From the NCBI GenBank assembly GCA_011033025.1, contig WFMF01000157.1:186001-250000 (forward strand): a stretch of DNA of 64,000 bases, in the 5' to 3' direction. Source of the DNA: Beroe forskalii (taxonomy: Eukaryota > Ctenophora > Nuda > Beroida > Beroidae). The notes beneath the pieces were generated by a model. The model was not told the DNA's origin and searched no databases. It saw only the letters and a list, made by a program, of their open reading frames with translations. Positions 1-11,244 of this stretch are shown here, piece after piece (positions within the stretch are counted from its first letter, which is position 1; the number at the start of each line of letters is the position of its first letter). Both the position numbers and the translations under genes were made by a program.

Positions 1-1300
1 TCAGCAGTGTTCTGTCACTGGGATGAGGTGTGTGCGCGTGCGAATCAGATGCCTTTGCAGCAAGGATCTGAGATCAGTGCTGTGTCGCTGAATAACCGTG
101 ATTGATGCACATGAATTGAAATTCATTGTCGTTGATTCAGATGTTTCAACAGTTTTTTTAGGCCTAGATGCCTCAATTAAATTGAATTTTATAAAACCAA
201 CATCTTCAGGAAAAGTAATATGCCAATAATTTCAGAATGAAGAAACGAGTTCCAGCAAGGTTCAGGCAGGTAAGTTACCCAGACAGAACTCTGACATTAA
301 CTTAATCATTTCAGAGTACGAGGATGTGTTTGACAACAGCACAGTCGGCTGTATCAAGAACTATGAGTATGATATCAAGCTCATACCCGGAAGCATTGCT
401 AAGATTAGCCAAATGTAGACCAGTTGCGTTTGCAAAGAAAGAAACGAATTGAAGCTGAACTTGAAAGAATGACTAGACTAGACATCATAGAACCTGTAGA
501 TGAACCTACGGACTGGATTAACAGCTACGTTGCTGTTGAGAAGAATGACAAGACAAGGATCTGCCTTAGTCTAATCAGTTGAATAACTACATTCAGCGTG
601 AGCGAAATTCAACTACCGACAGTTGATGACATCTACAGTGAGATTGCAGTGAAAATCTACACAAAATTGACTTGAAAGATGGCTACTGGCAAGTACCTTG
701 ACTGACTCCAGTAGTAAGCTGACCACATTTCATACGCATGTAGGTAGATACAAGTTCAAACGACTACCATTTTGGCTTAAGTAGCGCCAATGAAGTGTTC
801 AGAAGCGTGTAACCCAAGTGTTTGTGGACTGACAGGCGTTTCAGTAATCTACGACGACATCCTGATTTATGCTAACACAGAGAAGGAGCACAATGACAGA
901 TTGCGGAAAACTGCAACGAGCACAGCAGTGTGGGTGAAGCTCAACAAGATGAAGTGTAAGTTCATGCTATCTGGAAGTGACATACATTGGACATGTTATA
1001 TCTTCACAAGGTATTAAGGTAGACGAAGACAAAGTTGTTGACGTAATTAATATGCCAGCTCCAGTTGATAAGAAAGGTTCAAAGGTTACTAGGGTCCCTG
1101 AACTTTTTTTTGCTAAATATATACCCTAATTATTATTACTCTAACCTATACGAGATCTACTATGTAAAACACCTTTGGACGAGCTGTACGACAATATTCA
1201 CTCAGATAAAAAAGATACTGACTAATGCAAAAAAAATCTTATTCTTATCGCAATGATTTTAAAGTGTTATACGAATTCTTGTAACACCGTAGTGCCGCCT
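1..1300 (+). pseudogene. Decayed Ty3/Gypsy-type retrotransposon pol fragment
   Basis: Retroelement remnant read across several broken frames. A protease-like tail ending in FLGLDAS lies near 120-190. After that comes the start of a reverse transcriptase (ELERMTRLDIIEP, then WINSYVAVEKNDKTR, near 440-560), the DLKDGYWQV-like block near 670-700, and the YDD catalytic box (IYDDILIYA) near 850-875. The LLGSLNFF block that leads into the RNase H region follows near 1090. In-frame stops and frameshifts separate almost every block (for example near 414, 580 and 705). The longest open pieces are about 75 codons, so no functional enzyme is encoded. No LTR is visible here and the upstream end lies outside the window. 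Block order fits Ty3/Gypsy. I did not try to restore a reading frame. Confidence 0.85.
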
Positions 1301-1532
1301 TGTGAATGTGCGTCGTGCGCGACGATGCCAAAGCTTCGTCGTGCACAGAGCTGTTCATTGCTTTAAAATGCACAACTTACAATGTAAACAACAAACATAG
1401 TCCGAGGAGTCTTATTCGGTCTAGAAGCGCTGCTAAGCGAGAGGGTAATACGGTGATTATTATAATGGTTTAATAATAACTCTCAATTTCTCAATAGTCA
1501 ATATCTGAAACATACAATGGACAACTGTCCGT
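1264..1532. other. Intergenic, no gene seen
   Basis: Sequence between the retroelement remnant and the next repeat. It contains a short self-complementary CG-rich patch (GTCGTGCGCGACGA near 1310), which resembles the palindrome cores of other small elements in this window. No coding signal is visible. Confidence 0.4.
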
Positions 1533-2758
1533 GTCGGACAAATGGGGGGGGGCCAACCCCCCAAAACCCCCCAAAATTAAGCCCCCTATTGGCAATTTGT
1601 TATATCCACCGGGGGGTTAAATTAAACCCCCCAAAATTAAACCCCTATCGACAGCAAAGATGAGTCTAAAATGAGTAAAATTAGGCAATAAAAAGGTACC
1701 ATTTGAAAAAATTGCCAAAAATCACGAACAAAAAGGTACCATTTCGAAAGGTGCAAATCGGACACAATTTTGGTACCATTTCAAAAGGGCCGCCTGTAAA
1801 ATCAGAAACGAAAAAGGTACCAATTGAAAATGATGCAAAAATCAAAACAAAATTGGTACCATTTAATAGGGCTGAAAATAGAAACAAAAAACGGTACCAT
1901 TTTAAAGTGCCAAAATCACAAACAAAAATGGTACCATTTGTGAAAAAAGGGGGTCAAAAATCATAAATGGTACCATTTTGAAATAAAAAAAAAAATCAGA
2001 AACAAAAAAGGTACCATTTGAAAAAGATGCCAAAAATCAGAAACAAAAATGGTACCATTTGGAAAAATATGTCCCTTTTTTCACAGAAAGGTGCAAAAAT
2101 AAGAAACGAAAAATGGTACCATTTGGAAAAAGGGTGAAAAATCACGAACAAAAACGGTACCATTTCAAACAAGTGCCAAAAATTACGAACAAAAATGGTA
2201 CCATTTTAAAAACAGTTCCAAAAATTATGCAAAAAATGGTACCATTTGGAAAATGTGTCAAAAACCGGAAACAAAAATGGTACCATTTCAAAAGGTTCAA
2301 AATTATGAACAAAACGGTACCATTTTGAAAAATGTGTCAAAAACCGGAAACTAAAATGGTACCATTTCAAAAAGTACCAAAATCACGAACAAAATGGTTC
2401 ATCTGAAAATGTGTAAAAAAACTGACAAAAATGGTACCATTTCAAAAAAGTGCCAAAAATCACAAACAAAAATGGTACCATTTGGGAAAAAAGGGGGTCA
2501 AAAATCACGAACATAAATGGTACCATTTTGAAATGGTGCAAAAAATCAGAAACAAAAAAGGTACCATTTGAAAAAGATGCCAAAAATCAGAAACAAAAAT
2601 GGTACCATTTGGAAAAATATGTCCCTTTTTTCACAGTTAAGGTTGTTTTGACACTGAAAATTAAGCCCCCCAAAACCCCCCAAAATTAAACCCCCTATTG
2701 GCGATTTTTCATATCCACCAAATTTGAGGGGGTTGGCCCCCCCCCACAAATGTCCGAC
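1533..2758. mobile_element. Non-autonomous inverted-repeat element with GGTACC tandem array
   Basis: The ends are imperfect inverted repeats of about 30 bp: GTCGGACAAATGGGG at 1533 and its complement ending at 2758, both followed inward by G/C runs and CCAACCCC. A second inner pair (AAATTAAGCCCCC, TATATCCACC) repeats near 1570-1650 and 2658-2720. The interior (about 1690-2625) is a degenerate tandem array with a period of about 40 bp. Each unit carries GGTACCATTT next to an A-rich CAAAAATCA/GAAACAAAAA spacer, and I count at least 20 KpnI palindromes. No transposase ORF exists; the open frames are low-complexity by-products of the array. I could not define a target duplication. Confidence 0.7.
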
Positions 2759-2893
2759 TAACTACCTTTTTGATCGCCTATCGGAGAGCAATAAGCTCAG
2801 TGAGCAATATGACTAATGACTTAATGAGCAATATGGCTAATGAGCAATACGCCCAGTGAGCGCTCTGCTGTAATAACTCCCCCAGGTACTCAC

Positions 2894-3088
2894 AATGGCG
2901 GCGTAGGCGGCGGCGTCGCCCCCAAACTCGCCGTAGTGCTCCTTCATGTCGAAACCGAGGCTGAAGAAGATGTTGTTCCACAGGAACATCCGGGACTTCT
3001 TGTCGTCAGCAGCGTTGAGGGGCGGGATGTTGCCGTCAACAACCGCTTGGGCTCCCTTGATTGCCATGGAAACGAAGTCACACGTCAC
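2894..3088 (-). CDS. Orphan internal exon of an unrecognised protein
   Basis: A 195-bp, phase 0/0 exon candidate on the minus strand. It is bounded by a C-rich acceptor (CCCCCCAG) at 3089-3090 and a GTGAGT donor at 2893. It encodes 65 residues from [14 protein letters not shown] through [18 protein letters not shown] to [13 protein letters not shown] content and codon use are clearly higher than in the flanking repeats, which supports a real exon. I do not recognise the family and no neighbouring exon is evident. It may be one exon of a gene extending past the left edge or a relic cut off by repeats. Confidence 0.5.
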
Positions 3089-3089
3089 C

Positions 3090-4385
3090 TGGGGGGTATA
3101 AGTGGTGTCAAGGAGAATTACATTTAGTGGTGGTGTCAACATTGTGACAACAAAATGATGAGAAATGACCTATAATCTAGAATTCTATTAGAATTATCCA
3201 ATTCGCAGTAAACACCCTCCAGAGGTCCATTTATTATTAATTTGAGTCACGTTGAAATAACTTTCTCTCCTTCTCACTCTCCTCCTCCTTTGCCCCCCTC
3301 TTTACTTCTCTAGAAAGTACTGTTTTGTAGATTAGATTACTTCTTTAATTAATATTATATAACGATCGTTATATAATTCTTGCTCTGATAATTTTTTCCC
3401 TCCCCATTGGCCTTTTTGTGTATACAAAAAGGCAAATGAGAGGGTTGGCAGAGATCGTGGTCTGGGAGGGTGAGAAATAGGATATGTGCATAGCAGGTCC
3501 AGTTTTGCAATACAACTACTGTAATTTCTGGAAAGTGCCCGGATTGCTCCTTTATAATATCAGTCGCGAAAATGTCCCTCCGTCCCTCCGTCCGTCCCCC
3601 CCCCCATATCACATACATCTTCAAAATAACGAATTTCTTAATTCATGGAGCTGTCGGTTGTCAAAAGTATAAATCTTATAGGTTGATCTGGCCCACCCGT
3701 GCCACATGCTCGAACTCCTAAATTATGATAAGTTCTAAATTTAATTAGACTGTTGAAGAATTCGTGTCTTAAAAAGTTAAAATCTTAGGTGTGAGTTGGG
3801 TGGTGGATTTGAGGAAAAGGCTTCGGTTTTGTACTAGGTTTAGTACCAAACTGCATAACTATTAGACTTTCTGCTGGATTCGACTAAGTTTGAGAAATAC
3901 TATTCGCTGTGAAAAACGAATATTGCTTTTTGGAACAAGAGACAGCATTCAAACAGAAAACAAAAGCACGAAATTTGAAAATCATATAAAAAGTGATATC
4001 AACTTAGTATAAACATTCAAGAAAATACATCGCGTGAATAAACGGTGACACAATTTGATGTGAAACGTAAAACAATTCAACAAAATGGCGCGAAATCTAC
4101 AACGAACTGAGTACAACAACGAACGCGCGCGCAGGAATTTTAGAAGAAATGGCGTGCCAATTCGTATTCTCGGTGGTTGCGCGCAACACCCGCATCGGAA
4201 CAAATACAATATTCATACTCAGAGTCTTACTCTTATTAATTTAAAACGACTGCGTTTTGTATTATCTTATTATGATGCTAAGGTTACATCAAGCACCGTG
4301 GGGGAGGGAAATTAAGCGCCTGCATACGGCCTACGGGAACTACAATAATTGTGTCGGTGCAGGCGCAATTCTTGTTGTTATATAA
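3090..4385. other. Intergenic with a perfect palindrome
   Basis: No gene is visible. A perfect palindrome TATATAACGATCGTTATATA lies near 3356-3376 and recurs near 14235, where it sits next to the 4.4/14.3 kb repeat family. The small open frames in both strands (near 3360-3670 and 3980-4315) have no recognisable protein and overlap each other. They look like chance. Confidence 0.4.
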
Positions 4386-4655
4386 CAGATTCAAAAATGG
4401 AGTTTAGGGGTCAATTAATAATTTTCATAAGATTTTAAAATTTTCGAAATTTTGGGGTGTGATAATTTTTCCAGGTGTGTGATAACTGTACAGTTATCAC
4501 ACCCCTCAAAGAACAGTTATCACACCTTTGAAAAATTATCACACCCCAAAAATCAAAACTTTAGAATTTTGTTATTCGTATTTATCAACTATGTAAAATC
4601 ATTTCAATCTGACTTTTAGTCAATTCCCTCACTCCCATACACCAGTGTATCTTAT
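4386..4655. repeat. Repeat family copy 1, palindromic 5' part
   Basis: About 265 bp, nearly identical to 14283-14550 (TTCAAAAATGGAGTTTAGG onward). It contains a long hairpin: GGGGTGTGATAATTTTTC near 4453 pairs with GAAAAATTATCACACCCC near 4540. Nested inside is GATAACTGTACAGTTATC. The copy is interrupted exactly after CTTAT at 4655 by the transposon that follows. Confidence 0.8.
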
Positions 4656-6795
4656 GGTCACCTGTAGGTATCATTGGTGATTTTTTGCAAAATTTTTCAT
4701 CAAAAATTTCAAAAGTTGTCACCATGGTGCATTAAATGGGCAATATCTCAGCTTCCGCAATGAGCAGCATGATAAAATTTGGATATGTTGACCAATATGG
4801 ACATAAGTTGATATTGCACTGGTTTTTAGGTCATATCTCATCCAACATGGAGCCAACTCACATCAACCAATGACATTTACATGTGGAGCCGCCACCCTTA
4901 AGGAGAAGAATTTGAACAGTTTGCTGTTAATGATTACGTCTTATGAATGGCATATGTTTGCTAAAAGCCCTGGATGAGCAGGTGATTCTGCTCATCCTCT
5001 GTGGAGCACTTATTTGAAATAAGGGCAAATTTTGATCGTCTACAGAATGGTCTATGAAAGTGATATCAGGCTGAAACAACAAATAGAATTTCCAAAAACT
5101 ACCTCAATTCAAAATAGAAACATATCTTACCCTCTAACCCTTCTCATCCGGTGTGGAGCACAATTTTAAATATCGTACTGAAAATTAAAAACAGTTGACT
5201 CTACATTACTCATGGATAATCTTAAGATAGTAAATATCTAGCACTTCAGGGAGGTACGAAATTCCATTCTTGATAGACCATAATCGGTAATGTATAGTTC
5301 TAACATCTATTCATCCACATGGAGCCTTTAGAAACTCTGAAATCAAATCATTACGAGGAACTTTTTATTGGCTGATAATGATGGTTTTTCGGAAAATTTG
5401 GCAATGAAACATGTTGCTCGATGTGTTTATAAAGGTACTTGATGGATTTGAGAGCCTCCAAATGCCCATCCAGTGTGGAGCAGGCCTTGTTTTAGGATAA
5501 ATTCCATACACTTTCCTTGGACCGAAACTATATCAAGAAGCACTAATTTGATTGATATCATCAAAAAACACCAAGAACTATCACCTAAGACAAAAAAGAT
5601 ATGATCTCATCCGATATGGAGCCTAATTTGAATCTTTAATGGTATCCAGTGTAGTGCTCCACACTGGATGATGCACTTTCAATATCTTCATTACTTTAGA
5701 TATTTGGTGTTGGACATGGGAGACATATTTGAGGCGTTTTCAGATCAAAAAGATGTAAACTCACTCCATATGGATCCATGAGGAGCTATTTTCAGCCATT
5801 TCATGGTCATGCTCCATATGGATGAGGCCACAACATGCTAGACATTGGCAGATGCTATCATGTATTATATTACCTCTGTGGTAACTTCAAAAACAACAGC
5901 ACTTGAAGCCTCAAGAGGCCACAATGAGACAATATGATATGCACATTACGGGCAGGCAACTCACGAAAAGTTCTAATTGGATGATGGTTCCACACTGGAT
6001 GAAGTCCATAGCAACTCTTTGATGAATCCAAATTGATGATACGTATTCCCTGCTTAAATTACAATATGAAACAGAGCATATAACCATTACTCATTCACGG
6101 TGGAGCTGAATTTGTGCAAATAACCACTGTAGCTCCTCATGGATGAGTTTCAATTTAAGATTTTCCCGCGTTATATTGCAGTCATGGGTATTAGGATCAT
6201 ATTTTGTACTCGATCCAGGTCATGATACCTCATGGTTGAGGAGAACATGAGAATAGCTTTAGCCAACTGTTAAAAGGAGCAGAAGGCACAAAGAGAATTA
6301 GCAACCAGGTACACCAAAAGTGATGCTCCACTTTGGATGAGGTATTTGGCATAAAGAAAATTGTTCGAGGTGGAAGAAAAAGGATAAGTCTACGCAAATA
6401 TCAAACTTTCAAATTCAAACGGCTTGAAATCACCCTGGATGAGCACCATTTTAGACAAAAAATTGAATTGCTCCACATTGGATGAAGTCAGAATCATGAA
6501 ACAACCTGCTCATCTGTTGCCAATTGATAAGCTACACTGATTCACTGAGTTTCAAAGCTCTATCTCGAAAAGCCTTTGCTACAGACCCTGGCTCCACACT
6601 AAATGGCTCCACACCAAACAATTGCTGATATCTTTGGATCCACATTGAATGAGTACTTGCTTCCAACGATATATGTAAATTCAATCATCTGGGATCAAGC
6701 TCATATAAACAAGAAATTCCTATTTCATGGACATCTACCTCAAAATTGAATTTCAAAAAGGGTCCAAAATTCACCAATGATACCTACAGGTGACC
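4656..6795. mobile_element. 2.14 kb DNA transposon (non-autonomous), TSD TTAT
   Basis: The termini are perfect 25-bp inverted repeats starting GGTCACCTGTAGG and ending CCTACAGGTGACC. They are flanked by TTAT at 4652-4655 and TTAT at 6796-6799. The paralogous uninterrupted copy near 14535-14560 reads CTTATACACC, so the insertion and its 4-bp target duplication can be read directly. No ORF of useful length exists inside. The interior carries about 18 degenerate copies of GCTCCACACTGGATGAG in both orientations. A 4-bp duplication is compatible with several superfamilies; I cannot choose one. Confidence 0.85.
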
Positions 6796-6810
6796 TTATA
6801 CACCTTATAC

Positions 6811-7541
6811 GAATAACAAAACACAACCACCTACCGCAACTCTTTGTTTTTTAAGGGTCCCATGCTATACTCTACCCTTAAATTAGTAAATGACCTTGCT
6901 AAAGAAAAACATGTATATTATGTAAGATCTTTCAGGAACAGATTAAAGGCTGCTATATTGGACTGCCAAAATACCGGGGAATCTTCCATATGGGATACGA
7001 GTAATTTTGTACTTTATGATTATAAGGGTCTGCGGTCTGTAGCATCAAAACGGAACACCACTTAAGTTAATTACACTCAGTTTTTTGATTAAATATTACA
7101 CTACAACTGGCAGTAAAATCTAGAAATTGTCTCGCTAACAGAAAAAGTCTCGCAAAAATTATGGGTATTACACGATTAACCTTGAAGGATCCTTATCTCT
7201 GGGGTCAAAAATTTGCCAACTTAGTACAGCAAGAGCCATTTGTTAGTTTGTATAATCTACCTTTAATTTGTACGATTTTTGTCGTCAGCGAACTGCACGC
7301 ACAGATAATACGGGTCTAGGTCATAGGAAGAAAACGGATTAAGAAATTAGGCTTAGGCAAGTCAAAATAAGCTGCAAGTTTCCAAATTTAAATTTTAAAT
7401 TTTAAATTCTGTATAACAGAGTGTTTCTTTGTGTGAGTATTGAATCAGAGTATCAGTATTATATTCCATATATTTTGATTTATATTATCACTTTTCTGCC
7501 CGTAAAAGCGGCAAGCCTCCACGGAGGTTTTCAATCCATCC
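6811..7541 (+). mobile_element. Second insertion in the same repeat copy, possible LINE 3' fragment
   Basis: Relative to the uninterrupted copy near 14545-14565, this block is extra. It is bounded by TATAC at 6806-6810 and TATAC at 7542-7546. It includes a 73-codon open frame (6844-7065) ending FRNRLKAAILDC...YDYKGLRSVASKRN. That end resembles the tail of a reverse-transcriptase ORF of a LINE-like element in style, but no catalytic motif is present. No poly-A or inverted termini were found, so the class is uncertain. Confidence 0.4.
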
Positions 7542-7544
7542 TAT

Positions 7545-8335
7545 ACATCCATTAGCATTCACCAGTGTATACATCTTATGTTATCTTGTTTTGGTTTCAT
7601 GAGTTTATGCATTCACCGTTCACGTTAGTCTTTATATGAGCCGCGCACGCACGTGCCAGTTAAGCAGTAAGACCACTTGCTCTCACTCCATTACGATACA
7701 CCAGTGTATACATATTGTGTTATCTTGTTTTGGTTTCATGAGTTTATGCATTCACCGTTCACGTTAGTCTTTATATGAGCCGCACGACGTGCCAGTTAAC
7801 AGTAAGACCACTTGCTCTCACTCCACATGATACACCAGTGTATACATATTGTGTTATCTTGTTTTGGGTTCATGAGTTTATGTATACTTGTTGGTCATTA
7901 TATGAGCGCGCACCCACGTGCCAGTAACAGAACTTGCTCTCACGCCATAACGATACACCAATGTATACATTTATTATATGTTATCTTTTGGTGTCGAGTT
8001 TATGTATACCCGGTAGTCGTTATATGAGCCGCGCACCCACGTGCCAGTTAGACCACTTGCTCCCACTCCATTACGATACATCCATTAGGATTCACCAGTG
8101 TATACGTATTACGTTCTTACGTTATCTTGTTTTGGTTTCATGAGTTTATTTATACTTGTTGGTCATTATATGAGCCGCGCACCCACGTGCCAGCAAGACC
8201 ACTTCCTCTCACTCCATTAGGATACACCACTGTAGCAGTGTATACATTTATTTTGTTATCTTGTTTTGGTTTCATGAGTTTGTATATACCCGGTAGTCGT
8301 TATATGAGCCGTGCACCTACTTACCCTCACTACAA
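7545..8335. repeat. Tandem repeat of about 140 bp, copy 1
   Basis: Six or so units, each running through ACACCAGTGTATACAT, TTATCTTGTTTTGG, TTTCATGAGTTTATG, a TTATATGAGCCGCGC block, CACGTGCCAG, then GACCACTTGCTCTCACTCCATTACG. Units differ by small indels. The same array occurs at 14560-15205. Open frames across it are repeat artefacts. Confidence 0.85.
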
Positions 8336-9000
8336 TTTGCCTATAAATGTGCATCCGTTACGGCGTTACACACGTACACAGAAATGATCTCCTTTCAATT
8401 TTGTTTTGATGTTGCTTTACACATATCAATCGACAATCACTTTATATAAAACCTAGTTGAATCAAAAGATAGAGAAAAGTTTTTAAAACAAAATTTAAGG
8501 CAAAAATTTTGATATAAAATAGCCACTCTTCACCATCTAATCTTAAAAATTCCCGGCCAATCTTATACTTTCCCTAACCAATTTTAGGCCCTCTACCTCT
8601 AGCTCAAGGGTTTTTTTTATTTTAAAGTTTTAAATTTGCTTTTTAAGCTTTTATGGGGAAAAAACCAGTGGAAACTCCCCCGTTTCTCCGTTTATAATAA
8701 TTAATCAAAACCCCCAAAGGGTACCCTTTTTTAACCAAAACACTGCCTTTATCGAGTGATAATTGGGAAATTTTTCACCCCGCCCCCGGGCCGGGCAGCC
8801 CAAAATTTCGCCCCAAAAAGATTCTTATAAAATTTAAGGGGGAACTTTATTTTTATTTACCCCCGTGGCCCCCAAACCCAGTGGGGGAAATTTTCGATAT
8901 ATCACCCTTTTTAGAACCACGCCTTGGCGGAATAATAGGGTATCTTGGGAATAAATTGTTTATTTTTGAAGGAAGGGGCACTCAAAATCTATAAAACGTT
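8336..9000. repeat. 3' part of repeat family copy 1, homopolymer-distorted
   Basis: Homologous to 15215-15620, but from about 8460 the match degrades in an unusual way. Runs of G, C, A and T are lengthened or collapsed, and the sequence becomes a string of homopolymers (around 8560-8960). The second copy is not distorted. The pattern looks more like poor consensus than natural divergence. Confidence 0.6.
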
Positions 9001-10030
9001 GAATTCAGATGAGGGTCGTCGGGACCCGAGTGGGAGGGATCAGTACTGTTTTGTCGGTGTATTACAATTCTTTTCAAACTCATGGATCGTGTGATAATAT
9101 CGAAAATTGTCAAACTCGGCTGACGCCTCGTGTGATAATTTTCGATATCACACTCCCATTCGTTTGTTAATCGTACAATATCCCATATATTTCAGGTGTA
9201 TTTTGCAGCACACACATATTAATTAATTGTATTATGTACAAGGTACACATCTTCCTAAGTGAATTAACATCTCGATATATTCTACATACTTGTGTATTCA
9301 CATTCAATTTGTCTTTTTGTATTGCGTTCAGATGGGTCCGGGTATTGATAAAGAGCGGAATACCATTGTATGACACGTACAAGAAAGCAAGAAATGATTT
9401 ATTATTTATCATTTGACAGCATAGGCTTTCGTCGAAAACTGAGAAATCCAATTCAATCATTAATTTTCGCTGATAGTCCTCTGCCTCGTTGAATGCTCAG
9501 CATTAACATTTCAATTAGGTTTGAAAATAGAAATTTTTCCCTTTAAGGTAAAAAGTCCTTGAAGAACCGGGTTCTCAAAACCGATTATAATCAGTCTGGG
9601 TTTAAAAAAAGCAGTTACCAAATTTAAAATTATTCTAATTCAACTATTTAAACACAAAGATCTAAACCCTAAATTAGGTAATAAATTTTGTTCATTTCAG
9701 ATTTAATACATTTCTGGGAAATAAAAGAACGCATTATTTTTGAATAACAAGTCTCTATCCTCTATGTAAAGGATAGAGACTTAAATAAAATCATTAAAAT
9801 TTGCTTGGTTTTGAGAAATTAGGGTAGATATTATGATGCACCAAAGTGGGATTAAAAAACCTACACAGGGGAAGACAATTCATGAATAGAGGCCCGGGGG
9901 TTTGGTGGCCCACTGTCTACAAAACACTCAATATGGGGCGCCCTGGTATTTTTATAGGAGACCTATTACAGCAGCTAACTGCAGGACTGGTGACCCAAAC
10001 TAGTTGTTCCAGTACCCGAAATCGATCTAT
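9001..10030. other. Intergenic with palindromic element
   Basis: 9076-9172 is an imperfect hairpin (GTGTGATAATATCGAAAATT pairing with AATTTTCGATATCACACTC, core GGCTGACGCCTCG). It recurs inverted at 12480-12580. 9740-9785 holds a short hairpin around TCTCTATCC/GGATAGAGA. No gene was recognised in the remainder. Confidence 0.5.
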
Positions 10031-10420
10031 AATTAAAAATGGTGCGGTCTATGACACCCTGAAAAAATTTGGAAAAGGGGGGTCTCTGATTACCCTGAAA
10101 TGGTGCGGGCTCTGACTTTCCCCGAAAATGGTGCGGTCTCTGACACCCCCGAAATGGGGGGTTTTCTAACCCCGAAAATGGTGCGGTCTCTGACTTACCC
10201 CGAAAATGGTCGGTTTCTTCCCCGAAACCCCGTTCCCCGAAAATTTTTTTTGGTGGGGCCCTGGAAAAATTTTTTATTCCCCGAAATGGGTCTTTTCCCT
10301 TTGGGGGTTTTACTTTAAAGGGGGCCCCGGAAATGGTGCGGTTCACTTCCCCAAAAAGGTGGGGACCCAAATTCGTTTTTTCCCCCAAATTTTTAGCCCA
10401 ATTTTAACCAGGGTGTCTTC
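10030..10420. repeat. Minisatellite of about 27-30 bp with homopolymer-rich decay
   Basis: Units contain GAAAATGGTGCGGTCTCTGAC followed by CACCCC or TTACCCC. They are regular at 10040-10210 and then dissolve into long homopolymer runs at 10210-10400. The open frames on both strands here are repeat by-products. Confidence 0.65.
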
Positions 10421-10533
10421 AATATGTCTATACAATATGATTTTTGTTTCATTATGTATATTTCATTTTATACAATCTCAACACAAATCCACCGTAATTA
10501 TCATGACCCCAGTGTCTCGACCTTTTCGTGCAG

Positions 10534-11244
10534 TGTGTATCAGGAAAAGGTCAAAACACCATTACCCATTACTCAGCCGGACCAGACTGCATTGCTACAG
10601 CTGAGTACTGCAGTCTAGGGTGCTGGAAAGACACTAGATACGACAGAGCTATGAGCGAGAGATTGTGGGACTGCTCCTGGTCTGTGGACGCGTGTGGGCG
10701 CTGTGCCCGGGACAAAGGTTTGTTAGAAGTTTTTAGATATTGCAGCGTTCAGAATATCTCAGCAAGTAACCGGGTTATCTCACTGACTCGCTGAAGATGT
10801 TCTCTACCACCATTGCTTATACTTTCTTACTTTGGAAGAACTAATCTATTCTAATATTATCTAATCTAATCTAATCTAATCTAATCTAATCTAATCTTAT
10901 CTAATCTAATCTAATCTAATCTAATCTAATCTAATCTAATCTAATCTTATCTAATCTAATATAATCTAATCTTATCTAATCTAATATAATCTAATCTTAT
11001 CTAATCTAATTTCATCTTTTAATCTAATCTAATCTAATCTAATCTAATCTTATCTAATCTCATCTCAATCCCCCCTTCTCCCGCAGGGTGGAGAGTGTTC
11101 GGGCTGCAGTACAATGGGAAGGAGTGCTGGAGCGCCGCCGACGCTGCAGAGACTTACGATAAGCACGGAGCAAGTGACGAGTGTCTGGACGGAATGGGGA
11201 AATGTGGCGCATCAGCGTCTACCAGATCCGCTACACGTGCACAA
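10534..11244 (+). CDS. WSC-like cysteine-rich domain protein, two exons (partial)
   Basis: Exon A is 10534-10717, after a pyrimidine-rich CAG acceptor and ending GACAAAG|GT. Exon B is 11087-11244, after CCGCAG. The phase 1 junction joins ARDKG to WRVFGLQYNGKECW. The protein has LGCWKDTRYDRAM, a C..C pair, FGLQYNGKECW and DECLDGMG, matching the layout of WSC-like extracellular domains (GC-x-D, then FGLQ..G.C). A related exon lies on the minus strand at 32415-32570. Near 11194 the frame slips. One more G in the GGGG run would restore the conserved WRISVYQIRY segment, so this is either a base-call error or a disabling frameshift. No downstream exon was found. The intron holds a (CTAAT)n array. 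The 3' end of exon B merges into a 22-bp minisatellite. Confidence 0.65.
10838..11066. repeat. (CTAAT)n pentanucleotide microsatellite in the intron
   Basis: More than 35 near-perfect repeats of CTAAT/TAATC with occasional CTTAT variants. The array lies inside the intron of the WSC-like gene, ending about 20 bp before the exon B acceptor. Confidence 0.95.

Noticed and set aside
2894-3088. Assigning the orphan exon to a named enzyme family
   Set aside because: No diagnostic motif is visible in 65 residues, so a name would be a guess.
10838-11066. Telomeric repeat tract
   Set aside because: The unit is the pentanucleotide CTAAT within an intron, not a known telomere unit, and it shows no end-of-chromosome context.
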